In this document: positions 1 through 11,250 of the stretch, one piece after another
Numbering within the stretch: position 1 is the first letter of the stretch
How the letters are laid out: every line of letters begins with the position of its first letter
Assembly: GCA_035048495.1 (NCBI GenBank)
Contig: CM068549.1
Span: 5,873,822-5,937,821 of the forward strand
DNA from: Euptelea pleiosperma
Taxonomy: Eukaryota; Streptophyta; Magnoliopsida; Ranunculales; Eupteleaceae
Reading direction: 5' to 3'
DNA: 64,000 nucleotides
Translations under genes and position numbers: made by a program
The notes under the pieces: model-generated
The model's database searches: none
Told to the model about the DNA's origin: nothing
What the model saw: the letters and a program-made list of their open reading frames with translations, nothing else

Positions 1-240
1 TATGTTTTAAAAATCGACTGGCTTCTCTCACCCCTCCATCCTCTTTGGTAGAAATTTCTGAGAAAAATTCATCATTTTATGTTATCTACATGCGCTAACT
101 ACCCCCGAGTGCGGATCGACATCCGACACAAATCCCTATGCTAGAATCTTTGTATTTTGCAGGATAAAATCGGATAAATTACAAAATCTTGTTGAGATTA
201 GGGTTTCCGTAACCAACGACGCGGAAAAATCCAAGTATCA
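1..240 (+). mobile_element. Athila-family LTR, 3' (U5) end, cut by window edge
   Basis: This is the last 240 bases of a plus-oriented LTR. It shares the U5 signature of all other copies in the window: the hairpin GTGCGGAT-CGAC-ATCCG-A-CAC at 109-129, the GGTTTCCGTAACCAACGACG block, and a terminal CA (decayed here to CCAAGTATCA). It abuts chromovirus integrase coding sequence at 241, so it inserted into that element. The other end and the target duplication lie outside the window. It could be a solo LTR or the 3' LTR of a longer element. Confidence 0.85.
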
Positions 241-402
241 GACCTATACGCATCTTAGACACTAAAGAACAAGTGTTACGTAGACAATTAAGCTAGTCAA
301 AGTACTGTGGCAACACCACGACTTGGAGGAGGCGACTTGGGAGTTGGAGTCCGAAATACGAGAAAAATATCCAGACCTCTTTGTTACTAGTGGTGAGTCT
401 TA
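241..402 (+). pseudogene. Chromovirus pol 3' end (integrase C-terminal tail), frameshifted
   Basis: Two adjoining frames give the typical end of Tekay/Del-type chromovirus polyproteins: first PIRILDTKEQVLRR (from 243), then, after a frame change near 278, LVKVLWQHHDLEEATWELE and a YPDLF motif, ending at TAA just after GES (about 400). The VLW..H..EEATWE...YP.LF pattern is the conserved C-terminal region of chromovirus integrase. The upstream part was displaced by the Athila LTR at 1-240. The frame change and the insertion make this a dead remnant. Confidence 0.85.
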
Positions 403-413
403 ATTTTCGAGGA

Positions 414-438
414 CAAAAACTCTTTAAGGGGGTAGGGT
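414..438 (+). other. Chromovirus polypurine tract and 3' internal end
   Basis: After the pol stop comes TTTCGAGGACAAAAACTC and then a purine run AAGGGGGTAGGG immediately before the LTR start TGTAATACCC. This arrangement (GAGGACAAA, AAGGGGG, LTR) is characteristic of chromoviruses and primes plus-strand DNA synthesis. Confidence 0.8.
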
Positions 439-3400
439 TGTAATACCCTGAACTTTTGCCAGGGGGTATTCCAGTAAATTCTAAAATTTTGGACACCTTT
501 GGCATTTTGAGTTTTTACCTTCAGTCGCATTTTCTTCTATGCATATTTTACATAAATTGCCTATGATCACAATACATGACATGCACTCCATAATAAATTA
601 CGAACATATGTGGACTTCTAAAATGCCATGATTCAACAATACCAACCATGAATTAGACAACTTCATAATCGATAGGACCCATGTATGATCGGAGACCAAT
701 CATTAGAGACTTAACCATCTCAGTGCCAATTGAACGATTACCGGATAAGTAGAATATGCCGCTAGGACAACCTAGACGTATTACCACTCATATTGTATAA
801 ATTAGGGTGCTGACTTGGCGCATGGCTTTAGCACACATGACCCTCCATGTTGTACACATTGTAAGCAGGAGGATTATCCTCAAACTTAATCACTATCTTA
901 ACTACAAGGAATAAAACATAAAATCAGGGAGGTAACCAAATCAGGAAAAATCTAAGATGAGTCGATAAGATACTACACCGTATGTGAGGCTGGGTACATA
1001 CACACCATAGTACGTCACAAATTCCATGCACTAATCAAGGAGAACCTATTGGACCTTTTATAAACAATCCGTGAGAAAGGAAAGACCAATACACACCCAA
1101 ATCAATTAGAATGGAGAATGCTACCAAAACATATCCCTTTTTAAATCATGCCACCTATGCATTTTTCAAATAAAATTACTAACCGAGTTACTAAACATCT
1201 AACCATAAGGGAAACTCCCATTCTGAATTATACTAAGATTAGAAAGTTAACAACGACGGCTAAACTTGTGAGACTAAATTGCAAAGTTGACTGCCAAGAG
1301 GGGAGGGAACCTAACGTCTAAGGTTTTTTTGTGGGGAGAAAATAATATCACAAAGGAGGAAAAAGGAGGAGGAATAATGAAGGTTGGGAACCAACGAGTG
1401 TGAAGGGAGATCCAGCCAACTCCATCGCATACCGTCATCGTCGAACGATAGGAAACTCACACCACATCAGGTAGGTGTTCTTAATCATGATTGTAGTATA
1501 AATTAATCCTTACTGATTTTTGGTATGCATGTTAATAGTGCGATTGACTCCCTATAGTATGATCTCTGTATGATTTCGTTGTTATTTTCTGTGGACGCAT
1601 ATGAGGATAGTGATGTCATTATTTCATGTGAATATGTATGATCGATGAATATGATGTTGTTATTTCAAGCGGATATTTATATATACATATACGTAATGAG
1701 CATGATGATATGGTTGGTCCAATACTCAAATACCCTGCAGGGATTCCCTTGGTGGGGCTATTACCCTTGGTGGGATATTACCCTTGGTGGGCAAGGATTA
1801 GAAATCGTCATTTCATGATTGAAATCTCATGATAATGCAAACCTGTTGGGTAAACATCCTTGTTGCCATGTCTAACAAAAATGTCCAGGAGAGGATAATC
1901 TATCCTACCATCATTATTTGGAACACGTATACTATACTACTGGGCCCATGGCTCATAGTGTTGTACCGATCTGCTATTACAGATGTTGGCGGGCCAAACG
2001 GAGAGGATGAAATGATCGGGGATGATAACTTGAAGCACGACGGGTTCACTGAGGAAGCGTGACTATTAGCATGATTAACATTGAAGTTTCTTTTACCCAG
2101 TTTGCAAGTTAGCATAATTTTTGTATGGAATGACTTGATGAGGACCATGTTATTATTTATGAGATGTTTGAAGCTTGGGGATGCATTTCTGTTTCTGTTT
2201 TATGCTATTACATGAGAAATCATTGTGGGTGAGTTGATATCTATTTGATCCGCATGATAACCATCCATAGTATGAAACCCACACGATGAATCGGGTACGC
2301 CTGATAAGTGTTGAGCCCAGAAAGTTGAGGGGTCGTCTAACCCATGGACCATGACTCCGGATATGGAGTAGTGGTCTAGGGTCGGGCCGGTAACCCCATG
2401 CCACTATCGCACGAGACACCATTTGATTAGTACTTGTGTTGGATCCAAGAATGGGTGGACCCACGGGTTGGGTGTACAATAAAATATAATGCAATAGAAT
2501 GAAGGGGTTAAGTGATAAGTAATATATCCTTTGATTGGGTAGACCATTTTCTTTGAATGAACAAATGTACATAGAGTATTATTTGATGAAATTATGGACA
2601 TGAATGTTGACAGATCTGGTCTTAGGATCAGTGGGATTAAAATGACGTGTGGGCTCTTTTATGTGTCACAGTTACACTAGACAAATCAGGAGGTTAGGGC
2701 AGAATGGTAACCAACTGATATTCGCTCAAAAGTGCTTATTTTAAGTAATTATCTTTTTAGCATTATCGCACTCTCCTACGTAAAATGCTCTATTTATCTA
2801 TTTTTCTACGTAAGAGTCTTTTGTTTCGTAGAACACACTTTTCTAGATGAAATGGTATATTTGCATGCATTAAACACATTTTCGGAAGTCTAGGTATGAA
2901 GACATTATGATCAAGTCTCATTACGTGCTCTTTTCTTGCAAGAAACTCGATCGGGCTATTCTCGAGACTTGCGGGCCAAAATCGATCATGAAAGCCCATT
3001 ATCAAAGCTTAAAGAGCCCACAGGCTATGACTAGAAGATATGGGCCAAATATGGGCTGAATAAGAGAACCAAAAAGTTGGCCCAAAGATCGAAGAGAGTA
3101 GGAGAGCCAATGACCAAGAGACGGACCAAAGCTTTTAAAGCCACATGAGTCAGTAAGGAATGATGGTCTACTCTACTGGAGAAGCGTGAGGATGGTCACA
3201 GTGAAGACCAGGGTTCCAGACCCTCTGCCAATACTTTTCTCCATTTTCTGATATTTTCTCTCTCCTCCCCTTAATTTTCTATCTCATCTCTCCTTATTCT
3301 CTCTCTCTTCATCTCTCGGTCCTCGGATCTACTGACCTAACCCTAGAATTCCTGCCCGTTGGCTCTAGCCCATCTCCCTAAGCTATCGGACCATTGGATC

Positions 3401-3869
3401 TTCCATCGGACCGTTGGATCGTCCATCAGACCGTCGGATCTCTCTTAATCCGTCGGCCTGCCAATCTGGATCCCGATCCAGTCATCTTCAGTCTGATCAT
3501 CAGCTAATCATCTGTCACATCATCTTATGAGACGATGGACTTCATCAGTCCATGTGGGCCAGCAACCAGCCCATCATCATCGACCCGCTGCCCGACCATT
3601 TAGTGGACCTCATGAATTTCAAAATAATTCAAATTAAATTTTTAAAAAATGAGGGGGGTCCGGGTTTTCCTTAAAAAAAATTATTTAAAAAACCCCATTT
3701 TCCATTAAAGGAAAGTGGGAGGTTTATTAAGGAGAAGAGAAGGGTTCTTTGGAACCCTAATCCCCCTCCTTATTTCACCTCTCCTTCCCCAAAACCTTTT
3801 CAGATCATTCCCCTCTTTTTTGCCCCCATTTTCTCTCTTCTTTCCTTCATCTTCTTCGCCACACCTTCT

Positions 3870-3896
3870 ACCGGAGTTGCAGCCTGCAACTCTAGC
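3870..3896 (+). other. Leader palindrome of Athila LTR (copy 1)
   Basis: Arms CCGGAGTTGCAG and CTGCAACTCTAG face each other across one base. The left arm matches the family form perfectly and the right arm has lost its last bases. It lies roughly 120-150 bases after the expected transcription start. Confidence 0.7.
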
Positions 3897-4108
3897 TCGC
3901 AGCACCGTCCACCGCCTCCTACCTGCTACTTCACCCCCAAACCCTTCACAACCGACCTCTCATCACCTCTTCTCGATTCATATTTTTTCTTTCGTTGTTT
4001 CGACCTCACAAAAAGCAAAACCAGCAAGTTAAAGGGCGGTTATAACGTTCTCCATCACCCTCTCTCAACCGACAATCTCCGTTGCCGTTTCTGGTGGTTT
4101 CCATCGTG

Positions 4109-4130
4109 AGTTGCAGGCGTGCCTGCAACT
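4109..4130 (+). other. Leader palindrome of Athila LTR (copy 2)
   Basis: Perfect 10-bp arms AGTTGCAGGC and GCCTGCAACT are separated by GT. It shares the AGTTGCAG core with the family palindrome, so the structure occurs twice in this LTR. Confidence 0.7.
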
Positions 4131-5844
4131 TTCTCATTGTCAGCAGCATTTGGAGGAAGATGCCGCTCATCTCACGGCCACAATCTCCTCTCTAACCCTC
4201 TTGAATCCCAACCGTTATTACCCCCTTCTCCTTCTCATTTTTCAAAGAAACGAAAACCAGAAAAAAAAAAAGAGAAGAACAAGAAGAAGACGAGCAAGCG
4301 TCTCTGCCGCCCACTCCTCTGCATGTCGTGAACCTGGAATATCTCCAAGGTGTCACTAACCACCACTCAAAGCTCCCCGGTGCGTGACTCTCCATGGCTG
4401 GGCCGTGATCTCCACCAACTCCGGAGACTTCCCTCTTGAAACTCTGTGCACAATCATATGGCCGAGCTCGTGGGCAGCCACTCATCCATTGGTCAATCTT
4501 GCCCAAGGTAAGTACACGAAGTAATTTCGCTCTCTCTCTTTCTCTCTTTAAATCTAGTACGTTCTCTCTCTAAAATAGTCTAACATTTTTTTTTCTCTAG
4601 TTCCCTCTAGTTTGTTTCTCTCTCTACCAGTTTCTTTCTCTAAGATGGCTTTCTAGTTAGTTCATTACAATGTAATTCCTTTTATTGTAATTTGACATTT
4701 TTAATCTAATGAATGAAGGATGTTTTAGCATAATTGTTTCATGATTTTATTGCTTAAGTGTTCTTAATTTTTGAATAAGTTATAATGGATTTCTCAATCA
4801 CAAAAGATGTTTTAAAACTCCGATTACCCACCATTCTCACCTTTTCATAATCTTTAGCAAATTCCATCATTTTATGTCCTTGAATTGCGCAAACTAACCC
4901 CGAGTGTGGATCGATATCCGACACGAATCCGTATATAAGAAGTACCATTTTTGCAGGAATTAAAAACCGGATCAAATTACAAATGGGTTGAGACTAGGGT
5001 CGTTCTCTGAATGACGGAAAAATTCTAGTTTCACCAACGTCTCCTCAGAAATTCATGAGGATTAGTCGGCTAAATTCCCTGTCATGCCAGTATGATACAC
5101 TGTAATTAAGGACTGGACCTTATGAACGTTGTGCTATGTGACATGTTAGACTACTGCCGTTTGAATGGCACTTGAAACCATGTGAAATGTCGAGGAGGTC
5201 GGGTTCATAGGGGTACATGGGTAGACTGCGCAGTGGTACACTCACCTGTTGGGCATCACGTTAATGGCCAAAGATGTACCGCAACCATGGGTAGAGGCGT
5301 GAGTTAGCCTATGACTACACCGTTTCATAAAACCCTTGCGAATTTAATTGGTTATATGCCGGACTTTTCTGATATGATAATCGAGTTGTGTCCGCGTCAT
5401 ATAAGAGTGAGTCAGCATTTATAAAATATTGCCGTTAACGCTTTGGGTTGTGAATTCCATTACACACAGATGTCGAGTATCGAATCCCTCAATAGGCCTC
5501 ATGCTTGCCGCTTTGTGCCATGCTCGGGCGCACGAAGACGTTGGAATGCTTGACTATATATATCTATTAGTAATGAGTTTTGCTTCCGCTTTTATTCGAG
5601 AGGTACTATTAAGAGCTTTATGAATATTGAAAAGTTAATGATTTAAATATAGCTGACTTATATTTTGTCGTTCTTGTGAGAAATTGAAAGAAACTCATCC
5701 TTTTATTCATGACTTGAAATTTTGTTACGGGTCGACCCGCGTAATATGGGTCGGCCTAAGTACCCGGAATTTGGGTTGTGACATGAACCAATAGGAGTTT
5801 TCCACGTGCCTTTAGGTTATATTCTTCCAAGTAAAAAGGGTAGG

Positions 5845-6069
5845 TCTGAGACCACCGAGGGTTCCGAGCATGGTGCCCGAGACCGCCGAGGTCCCCGAAC
5901 ATGGTGCCCGAGACCACCGAGGTCCCTGAGCATGGTGCCCGAGACATCCGAGGTCCTCGAGCATAGTGCCCGAGACCGCCGGGGTCCCCGAGCATGGTGC
6001 CCGAGACCGCCGGTGTCCCCGAGCATGGTCCCCCGAGATCGCCTAGATCCCCGAGCATGGTGCCCGAGA
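5845..6069 (+). repeat. 31-bp GC-rich minisatellite, about 7 units
   Basis: The unit is about GCCCGAGACCGCCGAGGTCC followed by CCGAGCATGGT. The phase marker falls at 5875, 5906, 5937, 5968, 5999, 6030 and 6062, giving five exact 31-bp steps and one 32. Units differ by a few substitutions. The period is not a multiple of three, so the open frames across it are not evidence of a protein. It begins about 60 bp beyond the end of the chromovirus LTR. Confidence 0.9.
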
Positions 6070-7240
6070 ATAAAGTAACAACAATGTAGGAAGTTTATTC
6101 CGAGGGACCCGAGGTCCTTGAAAGCTTCAACTCTATAACGTTTTAAGTTTTACCGACATCAATATCCACGTGTTAGTCATCTGAGATGCCCACATGTCTT
6201 GTCCGAGAAGGTATCTAGGAGAAGAAAGATTTAGTACTTCGCGGTGTACCGATTCCAAAACATCAACCTTTTGCTATTTAATGTACCCACAGTCACTACA
6301 GTGAAAGGACAAGAGGGATGAAGCTGAACGAGTAAACCTTCGCTCACACCATGCAACGTGGCACATTATTAGAGGGAGGAGAGAGACCCAAAAGTGCGGG
6401 CTGACACGAAGTCACCAAACTTGGAGGGAAAAGGGACGGCTGAAAGAAGGAAATCGAGGAAAAAGACAGGCTTGACGTAAGAGAAGCAGATCTCCAAGGG
6501 GCTAGACCTGAAGAGATCCCCAGACCGAAGAAACAAAGAGTAGGAGAAGGGAGAGATAGAGAGAAGAGAGGGACCCAATTAAAGAGACAAGGGCCGAGAG
6601 AAGAGAGAAAGACGCAAGACAAAGGGCAGCTTGAAAGATTAGTTTGGATGGGATAATTTGTAAATTTTGGCAACTCAAAGCTGAGTTAGAGAAAAAAATA
6701 AAAAAAAATTCTTTAGTTGGAAAAGTGGAAGCTGCCCATATTGAATAGATGCAGTTAGTAGAAATAGGTACTGAATTGAGATAAAAAAAAATCCCGGATA
6801 ATTGCATGTAGAACTCAAGCAAGGGCACATTGAGAATAAAAGAAAAAAGTGTTGAATAAATGAAAAATGTCTATAAAGTAGAATAGATAAGCGTATGAAG
6901 TTAAAAAGCATAGGAGGGAAGTTTGTGCGAGGACGACCATAGCCCGTGACTTTCATGTACACAGAGGTCACAATGCTGTAGGTTTGAAACTGAGGATTGA
7001 ATTGTCATTTAGCACATGGGGGGCAAATCTAGCCTGCATTCGTTTACAGACTTAAAAGTATACAAATATTGTATCCACCATTGAATGCTCCTTGTAAAAC
7101 GTGTTTTTAATTTATATAATATTTTTTTTTTTGAAAACATTGAAATAACACATTTTTCAAGGGAAATCCAACAGTGCTGACAATGTCCGGGAGACTGGAG
7201 GGGTACTCTTCAAATGTAAGAGAACTTGAAATAGGTATGC
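6070..7240. other. Intergenic, no gene seen
   Basis: Purine-rich plus strand (GAGAAGGGAGAGA-type runs around 6370-6700), then AT-rich DNA leading to the DUF599 gene. Open frames here are short and low in complexity. A CACACGTG box lies near 7246 in the presumed upstream region of the DUF599 gene. Confidence 0.5.
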
Positions 7241-7677
7241 AAACCACACGTGTATATCACTAAGCGCATTACCGCTTCATACGTCACCCATCGGGAACCA
7301 ACCAAACGAAACGGTTCATATATTAGCACTCAAACTTTCATGAAAATGGCGTGGCGAGTTGGCCACCTTTTGTCCCATTATCTCCAACGCCTCGTCAGAT
7401 TCTCACTCTCTCTACAAATGCTCCTCATTTCTTCTAAATATTACGAAAATGCCATATAACTATTCATCTTTATGTGATGAACTACTTCGGACATGGCATT
7501 TTAGTAAAATTATTAGTAAACAAGGACATTAGTTTAACTTGAGGGCTAAAGGTACAAAACTCCCACGTAATTTTTTTTTAAAACTAAAGAAAAAAAGGTA
7601 GCTTTGCTCCTTGGTTTGGACATTGCATGAAATTAGGTCTCTGTTCATTGAGGTGAACATTTGCAGATACAAGGGAT

Positions 7678-7690
7678 GTATATAAATAGA
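7678..7690 (+). promoter_or_regulatory. TATA box of the DUF599 gene
   Basis: GTATATAAATAG lies about 110 bp upstream of the predicted ATG at 7794. This suits a plant core promoter with a short 5' leader of about 75-80 nt. Confidence 0.6.
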
Positions 7691-7793
7691 TTTGTAGAGA
7701 CGAGAGATCTTGGAAGTTTCAGGTCTTGATCTTGGAGGCTTCAGGTCGTCTCGTGCATATATACATACATACACGCTAGTACGCCACGGAGAG

Positions 7794-8515
7794 ATGGAAT
7801 GGAGGAAGAGCTATATGGATCTGATGTTGGTGCCATTTGGGTTATTGATTACCATTGTTTATCATGGTTGGCTATGGCATAAGGTTCGAACCCAACCCCT
7901 CACCACCATCATCGGAACAAATGTGGCTGGTCGACGCTTATGGGTCTCAGCCATGATGAAGGTACGTACGACCCCTCACCACGTTCATGCATGTGATGAG
8001 ACTTGAGAGAAATTAATTTTCATAGTTGATTCTTCTTTTTTTTTTGCGCGCAGGATAACGATAAGAAGAACATCTTAGCTGTGCAAACACTTAGAAACAC
8101 GATCATGGGTTCAACACTGATGGCAACAACTTCCATCCTCCTTTGTTCCGGCCTGGCAGCCGTCATCAGTAGCACGTATAGTGTCAAGAAGCCACTCAAC
8201 GACACCATCTACGGGGCGAATGGTGAATTCATGGTGGCCTTGAAATATGTCAGTCTCCTCTGCATCTTCCTCTTTGCCTTCTTATGTCATTCTCTATCCA
8301 TTAGATTTGTGAATCAGGTGAACTTCCTCATCAACTCCCCACTCGACACTGCCTGCATAGTCACCCCTGACTACGTCTCTGACTTATTAGAGAAAAGTTT
8401 TGTGCTCAACACTATAGGGAACAGGCTTTTCTATGCAGCACTGCCTCTTCTGCTCTGGATAATTGGGCCAATACTGGTTTTCGTGTGCTCGGTGACTATG
8501 GTCCCAATACTTTAA
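7794..8515 (+). CDS. DUF599-family membrane protein, two exons
   Basis: Exon 1 is 7794-7961 (56 codons). The intron is 7962-8053, with donor AAG|GTACGT and a T-rich tract before acceptor GCGCAG. Exon 2 is 8054-8515. The 209-aa product starts MEWRKSYMDLMLVPFG and has the DUF599 hallmarks HGWLW, a central LRNTIMG...LLCSG block, and a C-terminal IGP..VF..SV.MVP. Four hydrophobic segments are visible at about residues 10-28, 73-96, 116-136 and 181-206, so it is an integral membrane protein. No biochemical role is established for the family. The ATG at 7794 gives the family's usual N-terminus. The reading frame stops at TAA (8513-8515) exactly where relatives usually continue with YNLDF, and the same frame continues open for 29 codons after it. 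It may therefore be a slightly truncated functional gene or a recent pseudogene. Confidence 0.85.
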
Positions 8516-8605
8516 AACCTTGATTTCGTAGATGCGAGTGGGAGGCATAGTGGGGCCAGAGGGAAGATTGAGGAGATGGCCAAAAGGGATTTTGTATCAG
8601 TTTGA
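8516..8605 (+). other. Relic of the DUF599 C-terminal tail after the stop
   Basis: Directly after the TAA the same frame reads NLDFVDASG and continues for 29 codons to TGA at 8603-8605. NLDF is what normally follows the conserved MVP(V/I)LY of the family. A TAT or TAC tyrosine codon changed to TAA would explain it. Confidence 0.6.
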
Positions 8606-9600
8606 GAAACATTAAAAAGTTTATCCTTTTTAAATGTGGAAGCAAAGGCATGTGGCTAAAAAAGTTTATCAGTTATGTTGTTTTAAATCTTTGTGTCTTT
8701 TACGATAAGCAATGTTATATATATATATATAATCGTTGATTATGTGTGTTGGATTATTTGTTAGGAGCTTTAATTTGGATGTGCATTTTAGGAAGTTATT
8801 TAAGGCTAAACACCACAAGGAAGGTTTAAAAGGCAAAATTATTATTCGGCTTACCTTCTATATAAAAACAAATATCAAAATAATGTTTATTGAATAATTT
8901 TTGGATCATCTCTATACTATCCCATACATGGTTTATACACAATTAAAAGAATGGAAAATAGAAAAAGAATAATTAGAAAGTTATTATTCCTAAATAACAA
9001 AAATTTACTTCAAGTTTTTTAGATCACTTTCTTGGGATAGTCTGAAAAAGAAAATAAAATTTTTGGGGGTACCCCCTAATGCATGTTATCTTTGAAATTT
9101 GACATAACATTGACATTGTTAATGTGGTGGTCCTCGGCCAGCCACGAGATTCGGTGCATTGGTCCTGGCCGTGGGTGGCACTCCGGCGAGCCTTATATCA
9201 TTGGTAGATGGTCAGAATTATAATATCTAATGGTTAGTTTTAGTCCTTATTAATTTTTAAATCTAGTGATTAACTTTAGTTAAGCCATTGAATCTTTGCT
9301 TAAATCGTCTCCTAAACCCATGATTTAAACCAGAAATATTGGAGTCTTGAAAAATCCCAGTATCTGGCCGATGCAAACCTAGAGGGGGGTTGAACTGGTT
9401 TACTTTAAAATTTTAAATCTAATAGCCTAGATTAACCTAATCATTGTCGTGGTCTAGGGAATCTAATCACATGCAAAGCAATCCTAATAGACTAATCAAT
9501 TATCAGAGTGATTAACTCAACCGACTCATATTTAATATATCAAAGATATATATGATCTAATTCGTTTGATTTAATCTAAATAATATAGGGTCGGGCTCCA
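8606..9600. other. AT-rich intergenic DNA, no gene seen
   Basis: It contains a short (TA)n run near 8717-8732 and no coding frame of note. The 3' UTR and poly(A) site of the DUF599 gene probably lie at its start. No element boundary is recognised. Confidence 0.4.
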
Positions 9601-9619
9601 GCTGTAACCACCCTAAAAT

Positions 9620-10115
9620 GACAAGCTCTGGTTACAGGACACAATATTAGTCACGTGGCACACTATTAAAGGACTATGACCATATGGATGTTTGGCCAAT
9701 CCCTTGGTGGACCTACAAACCAAAAATCAGCCTTATTAGTGATTTATAGGCGTTGGATCTGTTGGGAAGAAAGAACAATAAACGAATAATAAAACAAAGA
9801 TGCAAACAACCCACAACACATAGATTTACATGGTTCCCTCTAGATTGAGGTACGTCCATGGATCTACACCGATTCCACTATGCTCTAGGGCAAAAGAAAT
9901 ACACACAGTACAAGATTAGGATACTCGTCTCTCACCAATAGAGGTTTATATAACCCCAAGACGAAATTAGGGTTTTCGTATATGTATGTGAGAATTACAA
10001 AAATGCCTTCAAGAAAAAGTCCTCCCAAAAAATTCCGCAGCCCAACTGGGAATAGTGTGCCACATGACTAATATTGTGTACCTCAAATACTATGTGCCAC
10101 GTGACACAATATTAT
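9620..10115. repeat. Foldback element, second copy, disrupted
   Basis: CACAATATTAGTCACGTGGC (9641 on) recurs inverted near 10049-10076. The left arm continues through ATGGATGTTTGGCCAATCCC, GGTGGACCT and CCAAAAATCAGCCTTATTAG, matching the foldback at 23380-23753. The centre is occupied by an LTR-like insert (9760-10044), and the inner part of the right arm is missing. Confidence 0.6.
9760..10044 (-). mobile_element. Small LTR-like fragment (copia type)
   Basis: The plus-strand edges are TGTTGGGAAG and GCAGCCCA. The minus strand carries GGGGTTATATAAACC, a TATA-like box, and the plus strand carries GGTTCCCTCTAGATTGAGG with TACGTCCATGG, a motif frequent in plant copia LTRs. I found no matching 5-bp flanks (GGATC versus ACTGG), so the boundaries are tentative. 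Confidence 0.35.
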
Positions 10116-10239
10116 ACTCTACGATGAATCCTGCCTTCATGTACAGTGCTTCAAGCATCATCAATCGACATAACACAACAGGATCTTTGTACCTCAATTA
10201 CTCCTCAAAGTCCACAGTGTAAAGAATAAATTCATATTC

Positions 10240-11250
10240 TAAGTTTGGCAAAGATTTTGTTTGACATAAAATATTCTTGTAACCATTCCTACGAGTACCA
10301 ACGTATCTTTGAAGATGTCGGGGTACGCATTTTTCGCCGACTACATAAAGACTAAAAGACGAAGATCACAAGAATTAGACGGTTGACAACTTAAGTCATC
10401 TGAGTAACTACTACTTGTTCGTTGAAGATTGTGTCTGCTCGCATAGGAAGGTAAGTGACTTAGTGAACATAGGAATAGGATTTTAAAAAACTTTAATATA
10501 ATGGTTGAACTTAGTCAAATGACAGACCTAAGTCAAGTCAATGCAAAAAGAAGTAAATATTGATTAAGGGGAAGTCTAATCTATTGGACCTTTGTGTACA
10601 ATCGATTGGACCATACGGGATAAAATAATCCCTGAGTACAATTGATTAGACCTCTGTGTACAATCAATTGGACCATCTGGGACTGAACTTCCAAAGTGAA
10701 CAATCGATTGGACCCTGTGTACAATCGATTGCAATTATGAACAGAAGACCCATCCATACAGTATAATCAATTGGACCTAGAGTACAATCGATTGGACCTA
10801 ATGTACAATCGATTAGACTTTGCAGAAATAGTCCAATTTCAGATCCGGTTTTCATGCACCCACTTTCCCATTACTTGCATGACCTTGGGCTTCTAATATC
10901 TTATAAATAGAACCTCTTTGTGACTTAAAAGAAGACACATTGACAGACAAAAGAGAGAGTTTTCTAAAGTAGAGTTGTCTACTACGAAGAGAAAAAGTTT
11001 TAGCTTTCAATGTTATTCTTGAAAGGTTTTGTCTTCCATTTCGATCAAAGCTTAAAGCTTGATCTTTCCTCTGTCTAGGTTTTCCATCTAGTATCTTAAC
11101 TTGGTAAGCCAGATAGTACCAGTGTATCTCAACACTACTTGAGCAACTTTGGGGTTCAGGGTGTACTAAATCCTTCGCCTTCAGTAGAGACCATTGAGTG
11201 AGAATTAAGATTGAGGTGTACTGATCTGAAATTCTCTTTTAATTACTAAG
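10240..11250 (+). mobile_element. Probable copia (SIRE-like) LTR, plus orientation
   Basis: A TATA box TTATAAATAG at 10901-10910 is followed by a pyrimidine-mixed leader. The region ends near a TTTTAATTACTAAGTTAAG stretch typical of plant copia LTRs, just before AGAGGGGGGGTGAATAGG. The upstream part carries the CAATCGATTG repeat cluster. Neither edge is proven and no internal domain is visible. Confidence 0.3.
10599..10815 (+). repeat. Cluster of CAATCGATTGGACC motifs
   Basis: About eight copies of GTACAATCGATTGGACC or near variants occur at irregular 20-40 bp steps. Perfect palindromes CAATCGATTG start at 10599, 10701, 10722 and 10785. Variants are at about 10639, 10661, 10766 and 10806. 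It lies upstream of the TATA box at 10901, in what would be U3 of a copia LTR. Confidence 0.8.

Larger units (their letters stand above)
2716..5033 (+). mobile_element. Athila-family solo LTR (+), TSD CCAAC
   Basis: A complete 2318-bp LTR runs from TGATATTCGCTC to CTAGTTTCA. It is flanked by a perfect 5-bp target duplication CCAAC (2711-2715 and 5034-5038). No internal region is present, so it is a solo LTR left by LTR-LTR recombination. It contains two TACGTA boxes (2777, 2807), TGCATGCA (2862), a tRNA-like block (about 3170-3232), a degraded TATA region (about 3721-3733), leader palindromes (3870-3896, 4109-4130) and the U5 hairpin near 4904-4924. It sits in the chromovirus LTR. Confidence 0.95.
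439..5783 (+). mobile_element. Chromovirus (Tekay/Del-like) 3' LTR, interrupted
   Basis: It starts with TGTAATACCCTGAAC directly after a polypurine tract and ends with GGGTTGTGACA at 5783. Removing the Athila solo LTR and one target copy (2716-5038) leaves 439-2715 plus 5039-5783, about 3.0 kb. This is close to the two other chromovirus LTRs here (18891-22217 and 23914-32650). The first 35 bases can fold on the inverted pair AATACCC/GGGTATT. The matching 5' LTR is outside the window, so no target duplication can be tested. Confidence 0.75.

Noticed and set aside
1638..2601. Short frames between 1638 and 2601
   Set aside because: They lie inside the chromovirus LTR and overlap on both strands without family motifs.
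10599..10815. CRISPR-like array
   Set aside because: The spacing is irregular, the motifs are short and palindromic, and the genome is plant nuclear.
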